Assembly: GCA_018266105.1 (NCBI GenBank) | Contig: JAFEBA010000023.1 | Coordinates: 681 to 64,680, forward strand | Reading direction: 5' to 3' | DNA length: 64,000 nucleotides | From: a bacterium | GTDB lineage: Bacteria > Vulcanimicrobiota > Xenobia > Xenobiales > JADMJV01 | In this document: piece by piece, positions 17,626 through 26,412 of the stretch | Numbering within the stretch: position 1 is the first letter of the stretch | Layout: every line of letters begins with the position of its first letter | The notes under the pieces: model-generated | What the model was told of the DNA's origin: nothing | Seen by the model: the letters and a program-made list of their open reading frames with translations, nothing else | Databases searched by the model: none | Position numbers and translations under genes: made by a program

Positions 17626-18690
17626 ATGATAACCATTTTAGGCGGAGGGTTTGCGGGTCTGCTGTGCGCCCTCAAGCTACGGAAACACGCGGACATCCTG
17701 CTCATCAACCCCAGCCCCCACTTTGAGGAACGCACCCGACTGCATCAAGTGGCCGCCGGTGAGGCCCTTCCTCAACTTCGTCTGGACCATTCCCTACCTG
17801 GACAGTTCTTGCAGGGCTGGGTTACGTCCATTCGTCCCCGGAATCGCTTGCTTGAGGTGGCCACCACGCAGGGAGAACGAAGGCTGGCCTACGATCAGTT
17901 GGTGATCGCGTCAGGTAGCCACACCGACGTCAATCGCCTGCCGGGGGCGGCTGAACACTGTTACACCCTGGATGGCGAGTCGGCTCGAAAACTGGCCCAG
18001 AACCTCCCGCAGCGGGGCCGAATATTGGTTATCGGGGATGGCCTGACGGCGGTGGAACTGGCCGGCGAGCTGGCGGAAAGCCATCCCGGCCTGAAGGTCA
18101 CGCTGGCCGGGGCGCACCATCCCGGTCACGACCTCTGGCGTCCAGCCGCGAGCTATCTGCGCTCCACGCTGGAGCAACTGGGCGTGACCATTCACCAGCA
18201 GCGAATCGAAAAAGTGGAAGCGGGTCGGGCCGGCCCGCTGGATTTTGACCTGGCCGTCTACTGTGGAGGCTTTCGCGCCTGCCCGCTGGCGGCGGAGGCC
18301 GGGTTAGAAGTCAATGGCCTGGGACAGGTGCTGGTTGATAACTATTTACGCTCTCCCCAGTATCCGGAAATCTGGGGGATTGGCGACGCCGCCTGCCCGC
18401 CCAGAGCCCAGCGAATGGCCTGCGCAACCGCTTTGCCCATGGCCCAATCGGTGGCGGGGAACTTGCTGGCGCAGCTCCAGGGAAAGCCGCTCAAGCCGTT
18501 CCGACAACGTTTTCTGGGTCGCTGCTTCAGCCTGGGCCGACAGCGCGGACTGCTGCAGTTGGTGCGACCTGATGACTCCATTCTGCCCCTCTATCTGTGG
18601 GGCGGTGTCGGCGCCTGGGTCAAAGAAAAGATCCTCAGCGGAATCGCCCTGGGTTCTCTGAAGAAAGCAGTTCTGGATGCTGGACACTGA
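17626..18690 (+). CDS. NDH-2-like FAD-dependent NAD(P)H oxidoreductase
   Basis: The 354-residue flavoprotein opens with ITILGGGFAGLLCALKL, the FAD Rossmann motif, and has the second dinucleotide motif near ILVIGDGLTAVELAGELAE (about 126-144) and a WGIGDAA FAD motif near 248. The layout is that of type II NADH dehydrogenases, which pass electrons from NADH to quinone at the inner face of the membrane. The start codon is embedded in a copy of the dispersed word (ATGATAACCATTTTA). The gene overlaps the ECF sigma gene by 14 bases; ECF41 sigma factors are often encoded beside such oxidoreductases, so the two are probably coregulated. Confidence 0.85.
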   Translation: MITILGGGFAGLLCALKLRKHADILLINPSPHFEERTRLHQVAAGEALPQLRLDHSLPGQFLQGWVTSIRPRNRLLEVATTQGERRLAYDQLVIASGSHTDVNRLPGAAEHCYTLDGESARKLAQNLPQRGRILVIGDGLTAVELAGELAESHPGLKVTLAGAHHPGHDLWRPAASYLRSTLEQLGVTIHQQRIEKVEAGRAGPLDFDLAVYCGGFRACPLAAEAGLEVNGLGQVLVDNYLRSPQYPEIWGIGDAACPPRAQRMACATALPMAQSVAGNLLAQLQGKPLKPFRQRFLGRCFSLGRQRGLLQLVRPDDSILPLYLWGGVGAWVKEKILSGIALGSLKKAVLDAGH

Positions 18691-19528
18691 AGAGTTCGAG
18701 CGAATACGACCCCGACTAAAACGGTTGGCCTACCGCATGCTGGGCAGCTGGTCGGAATCCGAAGACGCGGTTCAGGACGCATATCTTCGCCTGGGAGCAG
18801 CCCCCAAGGCCCGAAAATTGGAAGCCTTGGCTCGCACGACTGTGGCCAGGCTCTGTCTGGACCGCCTGAAATCAGCCCGGGCCCGGCGGGAAACGTATCC
18901 GGGGGAGTGGCTGCCGGAGCCGGTGCTGGATAACACACTATTCCCTGCCCAAGACCCCTTCAGTCGGCTTGAAAGTCGGGATTCTCTGGCCTATGGATTA
19001 TTGGTTATCATGGAGCGGCTGAAGCCGGAGGAGCGAGTGGTGTTCGTGCTGCGCGAGGCACTCGAGCTGAGCTATCGAGAAGTTTCGCAAGTGCTGGGCA
19101 AAGCCGAAGCCAGCTGCCGCCAACTGATGGTTCAGGCCCGCAAGCACCTGCATGGGGCGCGACCGACAGGTGAACTCGCGGCCGCCGCTCTGGAACGCTT
19201 CATTCTTGCGCTCCAGGGAGGGGACTCTCTGGCACTATGCGAGCTCTTAAGTGAGAATGCGGTTTCGATCTCAGATGGCGGAGGCAAGGCTGCCGCGGCC
19301 ATTCATCCCATTCTGGGTGCGAAAAGGGGGGCCGCCTTCATGCTGGGACTGGCACGCAAGGCACCGCCAGGTTTGCACTGGCAGATGGTTGAGAGCAACG
19401 GCCAGGCCTGTCTGCTCCTGTTTCAGGACAAGGTGCTGATCTCGGCCTTCCTGCCGCAGCTTCAGGCAGGCTTGATCGATCGCTTGTTCATCGTGCGCAA
19501 TCCAGCCAAATTGGCCGGACTGACCTGA
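18677..19528 (+). CDS. ECF41-type (SigJ-like) RNA polymerase sigma factor
   Basis: Sigma region 2 (LKRLAYRMLGSWSESEDAVQ, about 15-34) and region 4 (ERVVFVLREALELSYREVSQ) are clear. They are followed by a C-terminal SnoaL-like domain with SDGGGK near residue 197. The linker contains WLPEP. These two marks, WLPEP and DGGGK, define the ECF41 group, in which the fused C-terminal domain replaces a separate anti-sigma factor. It overlaps the upstream flavoprotein gene by 14 bases, in line with the known linkage of ECF41 genes to oxidoreductases, carboxymuconolactone decarboxylases or epimerases. The 3' end overlaps the convergent symporter gene by 67 bases. Confidence 0.93.
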   Translation: MLDTEEFERIRPRLKRLAYRMLGSWSESEDAVQDAYLRLGAAPKARKLEALARTTVARLCLDRLKSARARRETYPGEWLPEPVLDNTLFPAQDPFSRLESRDSLAYGLLVIMERLKPEERVVFVLREALELSYREVSQVLGKAEASCRQLMVQARKHLHGARPTGELAAAALERFILALQGGDSLALCELLSENAVSISDGGGKAAAAIHPILGAKRGAAFMLGLARKAPPGLHWQMVESNGQACLLLFQDKVLISAFLPQLQAGLIDRLFIVRNPAKLAGLT

Positions 19529-20967
19529 TCGGCCAGCCACGGCACCGGGCGGGTTCCTCCTGGCAGTAGCCGAGAAATCAACAAAGTCGTGAGAAGACCC
19601 GACAGCATCGCCGCAGTCTTAAACGGGAAATCCGGACCGTAGTGGATCAGCGGGGAAATCCCCAGGGCTGCCTCTCCCCCACCCAGGCGCAGCAAAAGCC
19701 CCACAGCCAGGCCAGCCAGCACGCCGCCAGCACTGGCGCCGCGGAAGTAGAGGACCACCAACAACTGGGGAAAGAGCAACACATAAACCAGATCTGCTGA
19801 GAGAAACCAGAGAGTATAGATACTGCGCACATTCAGTGCGATCAGCGTGCCGACAGTTCCGAGCACAACGATGGCGCGACGGTTGGTGCGAGCCAGCAAG
19901 CCGGGGTCTTCGCTGGGACGAATGATGCGGTGCATAATGTTCCAACTGAACATGCTGGCGGCGGAGTAGATCGAGGCGTCCACGCTGGACATGATCGCTC
20001 CGGCCACGGCGCACAGGCCAAGAATTCCCACCCAGCGGGGCGCCATATCGTGTAAAACCTGCGGCAGGACCAGAAAGTCGCCGGCCGGCGCATGTCCATG
20101 CCAATCGTAAACCGCGCCGGCCATGCCCAAGAGTGCAGGAGGAATTGCCATGAGCAAACAGAGACCGGCCGCGACCAGGGAGAGTCGGCGCGCGACTTGG
20201 GGCGACGGTGAAGAGAGAACCCTTTGAAAATAGCAATGCCAGGGGATTCCACCGAATATAAGCAGGCAGGCGTTGTCGAACCAAAGGCCGTGCTGACTGG
20301 CCGGCAGGAAACCACTGCTGCCAGGAAACTTGGCCTGATATGCGCTCCAGATGCTGCTGACGGACGGGAAATGGGCAAAAACGAAGGGCACACACATAAA
20401 CATTCCTACGCTGGCCATCGCGAGTTGAGCCACATCAGTGTAAGCGATGGACCACAGCCCCCCACGCACCGTGTAGGTGATGGTCATCGCAGATGAAATC
20501 ACAATGGCTACGCGAAAATCGATGCCCAACAAAATGCCAAAAGTGGTGCCCAGCGCCGCCAGGATGCCAGAGGTCCAGAGCAGCTCTCCCAACATGGCCG
20601 GCCAGTACATGATCGATCCGAGTTTCTCTCCATAACGCCGCTGAAAGGGGTCGAGCATGGTATGGAACTCGTTTTCGTGCATCACTTTGGCAAAGAACAG
20701 ACCCCCTAACGCCAAAGAAAGCCCGAATCCCCACGGAGCTTGGGCCCAGGCCAGCCCGCGACCATAAACGGCCTCGGCCGTGCCATTCAGATAGCCCCCA
20801 TCCACCCAGGTAGCGGTCATGGTGAGTGCGCCGATCCACAGGGGGATGCGTCGACCCGCAACCAACACCTCGGCCGCCGTGTCCGCTCCCTTCTGGCGGC
20901 CGGCCACCAGTCCCACAGTGAAGATCACCAGATAAAAAAAGCTGACCCCGAGCAACGGATAGAGCAT
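19462..20967 (-). CDS. Sodium/solute symporter, choline-transporter (SLC5A7)-like
   Basis: The 501 residues contain about 13 membrane helices of the SSS/LeuT fold. The stretch ATWVDGGYLNGTAEAVYGRG, then GLAWAQAPWGF, LGGLFFAK and GGIPWHCYFQRVLSS, closely resembles animal high-affinity choline transporters more than bacterial proline or pantothenate symporters. It should import a quaternary amine or related solute with sodium; substrate identity is inferred from motif likeness only. Choline uptake would feed N-demethylation of the kind suggested for the operon at 31-37 kb, but there is no direct link. Transcription is toward the sigma gene with a 67-base tail overlap. Confidence 0.82.
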   Translation of the reverse strand: MLYPLLGVSFFYLVIFTVGLVAGRQKGADTAAEVLVAGRRIPLWIGALTMTATWVDGGYLNGTAEAVYGRGLAWAQAPWGFGLSLALGGLFFAKVMHENEFHTMLDPFQRRYGEKLGSIMYWPAMLGELLWTSGILAALGTTFGILLGIDFRVAIVISSAMTITYTVRGGLWSIAYTDVAQLAMASVGMFMCVPFVFAHFPSVSSIWSAYQAKFPGSSGFLPASQHGLWFDNACLLIFGGIPWHCYFQRVLSSPSPQVARRLSLVAAGLCLLMAIPPALLGMAGAVYDWHGHAPAGDFLVLPQVLHDMAPRWVGILGLCAVAGAIMSSVDASIYSAASMFSWNIMHRIIRPSEDPGLLARTNRRAIVVLGTVGTLIALNVRSIYTLWFLSADLVYVLLFPQLLVVLYFRGASAGGVLAGLAVGLLLRLGGGEAALGISPLIHYGPDFPFKTAAMLSGLLTTLLISRLLPGGTRPVPWLADQVSPANLAGLRTMNKRSIKPA

Positions 20968-21116
20968 GCGAGAGGCAGGTTTTCTACGCTCAGCAAGCAG
21001 ACCCTAGGCCCGAGCTGGCCAAGTTTGTGAGGCGTTAACAACTCGTCCCTTTTTCTGCAAAACGGTACTATTAGTGTCAGTCCTACACACAAAACACATA
21101 TAAGGACACAGTGCCC

Positions 21117-22880
21117 ATGTCAAACAGCATCGGACAGACGCCCCTCAAGGGCATTCCCTTCGCTCACCCCAGTCATGCCAAACCGGTTCATCTCAAAGAA
21201 GAGCTCAGCGAGTCGGAGGAAGGCGGACGCGTCTCCATCCAGGATATCGGTATCGACCGCAGCAATGATGTCGACAAAGGACTGATGGATTGGATCTTCG
21301 GACCCAAGCAACAGGAGAAGCCGTCCCTTCCAGAACCGATGCAGTTCAAGCTGGGCAACGCCAGCCTGGCCGGCCATCTGGCCAGTGACCTGAAGCACGG
21401 CGAGTATCCCAGTGCTCACTACGAAATTCGCACCTTCATGCCCACCGGCGAAGGACAGATCGCCTCGGTCAACTTTGAGCAGTTGCTGCAGGCCACCCGC
21501 ATCCCCTCGCCCCCCTCGCAACACTATGTGGTCACCAATCAGCAGGTGCAGAAAGCCATCGACGACACCAACGCGGTGCGCGAACAGCAGCTGCAAAACG
21601 GCGTGGTGCCGGGAGACCGGGTGGTTCCTAAAGACGCCACCCTCAACCCCACCGATGTCTCAATGTACATGCGCTCCACCAGCGACGTTTCCACCCGCTA
21701 CGCTCAGCAGCTCTCTAAAATCGGTCAGATCGAAGGTTTCCATGTTGTGGCCGGCATCGGAGGCAGCTTGAGTTCTTTCCAAAGCACCCTCAAGGGCTAC
21801 GAGAATATCTCGCTGATGGAAATCCCCCACGGCGAAGTTTGGATGGAAGACTACTCCGAGCCCTCTCTCAACAAGGGTCAGATCACACCGGCGATCTTCA
21901 ACGATAGCTACAGTGGCGGTCTGGTTCATGAGGCCATCACCGAAGGCCGCAAGCAGCGCTATAAGGGCACCGGCCTGGACGGCAAATTTGCTTATCACGG
22001 CGCCGTCAATCAAGGCAAATATCAACAGGCCGCTCTGGCCCGCGGCACCATCACCCAGGGCCCCCTGCGCCAGGCCCTCTCCTACCTTGAAGGCGGCAAC
22101 ATCTACACGGGCAGCCGCCAGAACGGTGAAGGCTATGTACTGGTGGGCAAAGACAGCTTCCACGTGACCAAGAAACTGCTGGAGAAACAGACCGGCAAAG
22201 AATGGTCGGAAGCAGACATCAAAAAGGTGATCGCGGCCGATCTGGGTCTCGACGCCAAGAACGTGGTGCCGATCGAGCAGCCCGGCGCTTTCCATCTGGA
22301 TATGCGTCTGACCGCGGTGGCCCCGGGCGAGATCATGCTCAACGATTCCACGGCCGCCTGCGAACAGCAATTGAGCTGGGCTCGTGAGGCCGTGGCCACC
22401 GCCCTCAAGAACGGCGAAATCAACCAGAAGCAGGCTGATAAGCAATTAGCCCGCATCGAGGAAAAGGCCGAGGGGATGCGCGAGCAGGCAGCCAAAATGG
22501 CTCCCTACGAAGAGATGACCGCCAAGGACTTGAAGGCGGCCGGCTTCACCGTGCACCGCGTGGGTGGATCCTTCGTAGACCCCAACCAGCCGGGACGAGA
22601 CACAGCCAACTATTTCAACGCTCGTCACTTCACCAACGAAAATGGCGAGCGGATCTCAGTGCTGATGGGTGGCCAGGCTCACGAAGAAGCCTTTATGGCC
22701 CAGAAAATCTTCGACTTTGCCCACGGAACCATCAGCCGCATTCACTTCCTCGACCCATCCGTGACTCAGAAAACCCTGGATCTGTGGGGCGGCCTCAAGT
22801 GTCGCACCAAGCCGGAAGGGGATCTGATTTCTCAAGAGCAGCTGCAGAATCCAAATCACGCGACTCTGCAAACCGCTTAA
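21117..22880 (+). CDS. Deiminase-fold (pentein superfamily) protein, PAD/agmatine-deiminase-like
   Basis: This 587-residue protein has no close named relative that I know, but its motifs follow the order of agmatine and peptidylarginine deiminases. These are IPHGEVWMEDYSEP (W242, D245), LEGGNIYTG (E325), FHLDMRLTAVAPGEIMLND (H393, D395) and, near the end, LWGGLKCRT (C562). In the pentein fold these positions form the guanidino-binding and Cys-His-Asp/Glu catalytic set. An insert of coiled-coil character (about 415-465) separates the His and Cys motifs. There is no signal peptide. AAGGA at 21102 supports ATG 21117 over GTG 21111. It could deiminate arginine in peptides or small molecules. Assignment is by motif order only. 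Confidence 0.55.
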   Translation: MSNSIGQTPLKGIPFAHPSHAKPVHLKEELSESEEGGRVSIQDIGIDRSNDVDKGLMDWIFGPKQQEKPSLPEPMQFKLGNASLAGHLASDLKHGEYPSAHYEIRTFMPTGEGQIASVNFEQLLQATRIPSPPSQHYVVTNQQVQKAIDDTNAVREQQLQNGVVPGDRVVPKDATLNPTDVSMYMRSTSDVSTRYAQQLSKIGQIEGFHVVAGIGGSLSSFQSTLKGYENISLMEIPHGEVWMEDYSEPSLNKGQITPAIFNDSYSGGLVHEAITEGRKQRYKGTGLDGKFAYHGAVNQGKYQQAALARGTITQGPLRQALSYLEGGNIYTGSRQNGEGYVLVGKDSFHVTKKLLEKQTGKEWSEADIKKVIAADLGLDAKNVVPIEQPGAFHLDMRLTAVAPGEIMLNDSTAACEQQLSWAREAVATALKNGEINQKQADKQLARIEEKAEGMREQAAKMAPYEEMTAKDLKAAGFTVHRVGGSFVDPNQPGRDTANYFNARHFTNENGERISVLMGGQAHEEAFMAQKIFDFAHGTISRIHFLDPSVTQKTLDLWGGLKCRTKPEGDLISQEQLQNPNHATLQTA

Positions 22881-22898
22881 CCGGTTCCAGATAAAAAG

Positions 22899-22921
22899 GC
22901 TGAGCGGGAATCTCGCTCAGC
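22899..22921 (+). terminator. Hairpin after the deiminase-like gene
   Basis: GCTGAGCG (22899-22906) pairs perfectly with CGCTCAGC (22914-22921) around a seven-base loop, 19 bases after the stop codon. Only a weak T-containing tail (TTCACATCC) follows, so termination may be partial or rely on the next hairpin. On the minus strand the stem is followed by TTTTTATC, which also fits a terminator for transcription from the right. Confidence 0.55.
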
Positions 22922-22939
22922 TTCACATCCTCTAACATC

Positions 22940-22988
22940 AGCGGTAGTACCTCCTAAGAGCCAGCCTGGCAGGGAGAGTACTACCGCT
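22940..22988. terminator. Long inverted repeat with nested stem and T-tail
   Basis: AGCGGTAGTAC (22940-22950) and its complement (22978-22988) form an 11-bp stem. Inside, CTCC/GGAG and a GCCAG/CTGGC stem extend the fold, and TTTTC follows on the plus strand. It lies between the converging deiminase-like and FGE-like genes. It is either a second terminator or a structured RNA end; nothing else is visible in this 190-base gap apart from one GATAACCA-type word at 23020. Confidence 0.5.
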
Positions 22989-23071
22989 TTTCTACATGAG
23001 GTTACCAACTTAAGAATATTGGTTATCAATTTTCAGGGTGGAGTTTTCGCGCCGCGAAAACCGACGTCGTT

Positions 23072-23713
23072 TCACGTAAAGCCCTCGTCCTCGGTGGCAT
23101 AGGCGGTGGTACGGCAGTCTCGTTCCCGATAGCCGTAGGCGCCACCGCGAATGACGGGACGGCCCTCCTTGAGGTCGGCCACCCATTCGTAGGCGTTCCC
23201 ACACATATCGTGGCAGCCGTAGGGGCTATCGCCCTGAGGGAAGCTACCTACAGGTTTCATTCGGCCCGTGCTGCAGAAACTGCCGCTGCGCCCTTTCTCG
23301 GTCAGGTTGCCCTTGCGGAAGTCCCAAACGTTTCCCCAAGGATAGAGGCGCCCGTCCGTGCCGCGAGCGGCCTTCTCCCATTCGGCAGCGCTGGGCAGGC
23401 GCTTGCCCACGCTTTTGAGGTAAGCCTCCACCTCGGCTTTGGTGACGTGGGTCACAGGCTTGTTTTCATCCCCCGGCTGGATCTGAAAGTCGGGCTTGAA
23501 CTTCTTGTATTCAGCCTGAGTCACTTCGTTCTGGTCGATATAAAAGGCGGGCAGATTCTCTTCGTGGCGAAGGAAGTAAGCCTGACCGTCGTCGGCCCCG
23601 AGGATGCACTTGCCCTCAGTGACCAAGACCATGCCTTGTGGAGGAGTTGGAGGCGGTGGGGCGCCCTGGCAGCCAGCCAGGAGAACCAAGCACGCAAGAT
23701 ATTTACGAGTCAT
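23072..23713 (-). CDS. FGE/sulfatase-modifying-factor domain lipoprotein
   Basis: A lipoprotein signal peptide with lipobox LLAG-C (Cys near residue 15) precedes a formylglycine-generating-enzyme-type domain. The signs are FYIDQNEVTQAEYKKF, GKRLPSAAEWEKAARG, YPWGN, MCGNAYEWVAD and VIRGGAYGYRERDCRT. Many such domains are not true FGEs but binding or structural modules, and the active-site Cys pair of real FGE is not evident. The protein stops right after EDEGFT, where the family usually ends in GFR, so the domain is complete but minimal at 213 residues. ATG 23713 is preferred to GTG 23719; neither has a good Shine-Dalgarno. Confidence 0.8.
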   Translation of the reverse strand: MTRKYLACLVLLAGCQGAPPPPTPPQGMVLVTEGKCILGADDGQAYFLRHEENLPAFYIDQNEVTQAEYKKFKPDFQIQPGDENKPVTHVTKAEVEAYLKSVGKRLPSAAEWEKAARGTDGRLYPWGNVWDFRKGNLTEKGRSGSFCSTGRMKPVGSFPQGDSPYGCHDMCGNAYEWVADLKEGRPVIRGGAYGYRERDCRTTAYATEDEGFT

Positions 23714-23808
23714 TGACACAGAATTTTAACAAATCTAGGAGATCCCCCCCAACAGGTGGAAAGGCTCGTCAAATGGGACCCATGGATCAGACTCGGAGGC
23801 GGTGAAAA

Positions 23809-26412
23809 GTGCAGGTTGAAGAGCAAGAAGCCCTTCAGGCAAAGATCACCAAGCTAGAAAAGCGGCTTAAAACAGCCGAGACCCAGTGCCAGGCGACGAC
23901 CAAAGAGATCTGGCAGATGGAAGTCGAGCTGGAGCGTGCGCGTGAACGCGCCGACGAGGCCGAGCAAAACGTTGCTCGCTTGGAAAAGCAACTGGCCGAA
24001 GCCCAGCAGGGCCCGGACTCCAGTGCCTCGGACGCACTGCAGGGCAAGCTGGAGGAAGCACGCCTCAACGTGCAACTGCTGGAGCAGGAGAAAGAGACGG
24101 CCGACGAGGCCCGGCGCAACGCCGAAGAAGCTCTCACTGCGGCCGAGCAGAGGATTGAGCTGCTCAACTCAGAGCTGCAGGCTGCTCAGCAATCCCAGGC
24201 ACTGCAAGACTCGGTGGAGCAACTGCGTCAGGCCACCGACGAAGCCGAATTGGCCCGTCAGGAGCGTGATCAGGCCCAACTGGCCCTGCGCGATGCAGAG
24301 GAACAGCTCGAGCAACTGCGAGCAGAGCTGCACCAGGTTCAGCAGAACGAGGCTCTACAGGCCGAATTGGAAACGGCTCGCCAGATCGAACATCAACTGC
24401 GCGAGGCCCTGGAAGGTCTGCGTTCGGAGAATGCCGACGCCGCTCAATTGCGGGCGGAGCTGGAGCTAGCTCGCCAGGACCTGGCCGAGACCGATTCACT
24501 GCGCGAGGCCCTGGAAGCATTCCGTCAGGAAGCGGCCTTCCAGAGCGAAGAACAGAACCGATTGCTGGGCGAAATTCAGGAGCTCCGTGAGCAACTGGAA
24601 GAAGCCCGCATGCGAGCGGCAACCGCCGGGAGCAGCACCGAGGTCTCCCGTCTGCAGGACAACCTGCAGCTTCATCAGGAGAAGGCGGCGCTGCTGCAGC
24701 AGCGCCTGGAACAACTCCAGCAACGCTTTGAACTTTCGGAAGAAAAGGCCACCCTCTTCCAGCAGAAAGCTCAGGAAGCCGAGGCCAGACTGGCCGAAAA
24801 CCAGTCTCGGGGAGGCGCTGCCGAATCCGAGGTGCGTGGCCTCAGGGATCGATTGGAACGCATGGAGAGCCGGGTCCGCGACGCTGACCGAATCTTCGAG
24901 CAGTCTGAGCAACAGATGCGCGAGGCCGAGCAGAAGCAGCAAGAGTCGTGGCAACGCGTCCGCGACGCGGAAATGCGCGCCAATCAAGCTCTGGTCGAAA
25001 ACAAAAAGCTGAGCGATAAGCTGGCTGAACACGAAAAGCGCGCTCAGGAATCTGATCGAGAAACTCAGAGGCTTGCCTTCCAGGACCCCCTCACCGGCCT
25101 GCCCAACATCAACCTGATCAGCCAGTATCTGGAATTCACGGTCAAACAGTGCGTGCGTTACCGGCGCGTCGCCGCTTTGCTGGTGATCGACATCGATCGA
25201 TTCAAGGTCTTCAACGAAGCCATGGGCTTCAAGGCCGGCGACGAATTGCTGGCCAAGGTGGCCGAACGCCTGCAGCAGGCCATTCGTGAGACCGACTCCC
25301 TAGGCCGCAAGGGCGAGGACGAGTTCATCATCCTGCTCTCCGAGCTGAACGTGGGTGACCACAATCATCCCGAGGCTCGCCGCAAGGCCATCAATCAGCA
25401 CGTGGAAGTGGTCGCCAACCGCGTCATGCAAATGATGGGACCTCCGTTTACGGTCCAGGGCCAAAAATTCTATCTGCACGTCTCCATCGGTATCGCCATC
25501 TGCCCCGACGACGGCGAGACGCCCCAGCAACTGCTGGAGAACGGCGACACGGCTATGTATCACGTCAAGGAGACGGGCCGAAATCGTCACCAATTCTACA
25601 CCTCCGACCTGCGCCAGCGTCAGGAAAAACGCCTCTCGTTGGACATGCAGTTGCGCTCGGCGCTGGAACGTGGCGAATTCGAAGTCCGCTATCACCCCGT
25701 GGTCTCGCTGGCCAAAGGCAAAGGCACACTGGTGGGCGTGGAAGCACTGCTGCGCTGGAATCACCGCATCGACGGTACGGTTGGACCCGACTACTTCCTG
25801 CCTGCCGCCGAAGAAACCGGCATGATTATTCCCATCGGTCAATACGTGCTCAACCAGACCTGCACTCAGATGCGCGAATGGCTCAGCTACGGACTGCGCA
25901 TATTCGCCTCCATCAACCTATCCAAGCGGCAGCTGCTGCAGGCTGACCTGGTGGAATGTATTTCTCGCGAGTTATCCCAGAACGGCATCCCGCCGGAGGT
26001 GCTCTACGTTGAAATCGCCGAGGGCTTCAACACCTACAACCCTGAAATGATGGATCAAGTCATCAATCGCCTGGGCAATGCTGGCATTCGTGTGGCCATC
26101 GACGACTTCGGAGTGGGCTACTCCAACCTGAGCAAGATCAACCTGGCCTATACTCGGGTGCTCAAGATCGACCGCTCAATCATCGAAGGTTGCCCCACCG
26201 ACCGACAGAGTTCAACGGTCTGTATCGCCGCTATCAATCTGGCCTCCAGCCTGGGTCTGCTGTCGCTGGCCGAGGGCGTGGAAAATGCCAATCAGGTCAA
26301 ATTCCTGGCCAAGTATGGCTGCGCTCTGGCCCAGGGCTACTACTTCGCCGAGCCGGTTACTCCGGCCGAAATCACGAACATTCATCGTAGCAAGAAGACC
26401 TGGAAAATATGA
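23809..26412 (+). CDS. Coiled-coil GGDEF-EAL cyclic-di-GMP protein
   Basis: Residues 1-415 are one long heptad-rich coiled coil dominated by Glu, Gln, Ala, Leu and Arg. A GGDEF domain follows (about 420-595) and then an EAL domain (about 610-865). The GGDEF signature reads RKGEDEF, so the second glycine is replaced by Glu and cyclase activity is doubtful. The EAL domain has EALLRW, INLS, VEIAEGF, DDFGVGYSNL, KIDRSII, AEGVEN and QGYYFAEP, the full set expected for an active c-di-GMP phosphodiesterase. No membrane segment or sensor domain is present; the coiled coil may position or oligomerise the enzyme. Start GTG 23809 has GGAGG nine bases upstream. It overlaps the next gene by ATGA. Confidence 0.92.
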   Translation: MQVEEQEALQAKITKLEKRLKTAETQCQATTKEIWQMEVELERARERADEAEQNVARLEKQLAEAQQGPDSSASDALQGKLEEARLNVQLLEQEKETADEARRNAEEALTAAEQRIELLNSELQAAQQSQALQDSVEQLRQATDEAELARQERDQAQLALRDAEEQLEQLRAELHQVQQNEALQAELETARQIEHQLREALEGLRSENADAAQLRAELELARQDLAETDSLREALEAFRQEAAFQSEEQNRLLGEIQELREQLEEARMRAATAGSSTEVSRLQDNLQLHQEKAALLQQRLEQLQQRFELSEEKATLFQQKAQEAEARLAENQSRGGAAESEVRGLRDRLERMESRVRDADRIFEQSEQQMREAEQKQQESWQRVRDAEMRANQALVENKKLSDKLAEHEKRAQESDRETQRLAFQDPLTGLPNINLISQYLEFTVKQCVRYRRVAALLVIDIDRFKVFNEAMGFKAGDELLAKVAERLQQAIRETDSLGRKGEDEFIILLSELNVGDHNHPEARRKAINQHVEVVANRVMQMMGPPFTVQGQKFYLHVSIGIAICPDDGETPQQLLENGDTAMYHVKETGRNRHQFYTSDLRQRQEKRLSLDMQLRSALERGEFEVRYHPVVSLAKGKGTLVGVEALLRWNHRIDGTVGPDYFLPAAEETGMIIPIGQYVLNQTCTQMREWLSYGLRIFASINLSKRQLLQADLVECISRELSQNGIPPEVLYVEIAEGFNTYNPEMMDQVINRLGNAGIRVAIDDFGVGYSNLSKINLAYTRVLKIDRSIIEGCPTDRQSSTVCIAAINLASSLGLLSLAEGVENANQVKFLAKYGCALAQGYYFAEPVTPAEITNIHRSKKTWKI

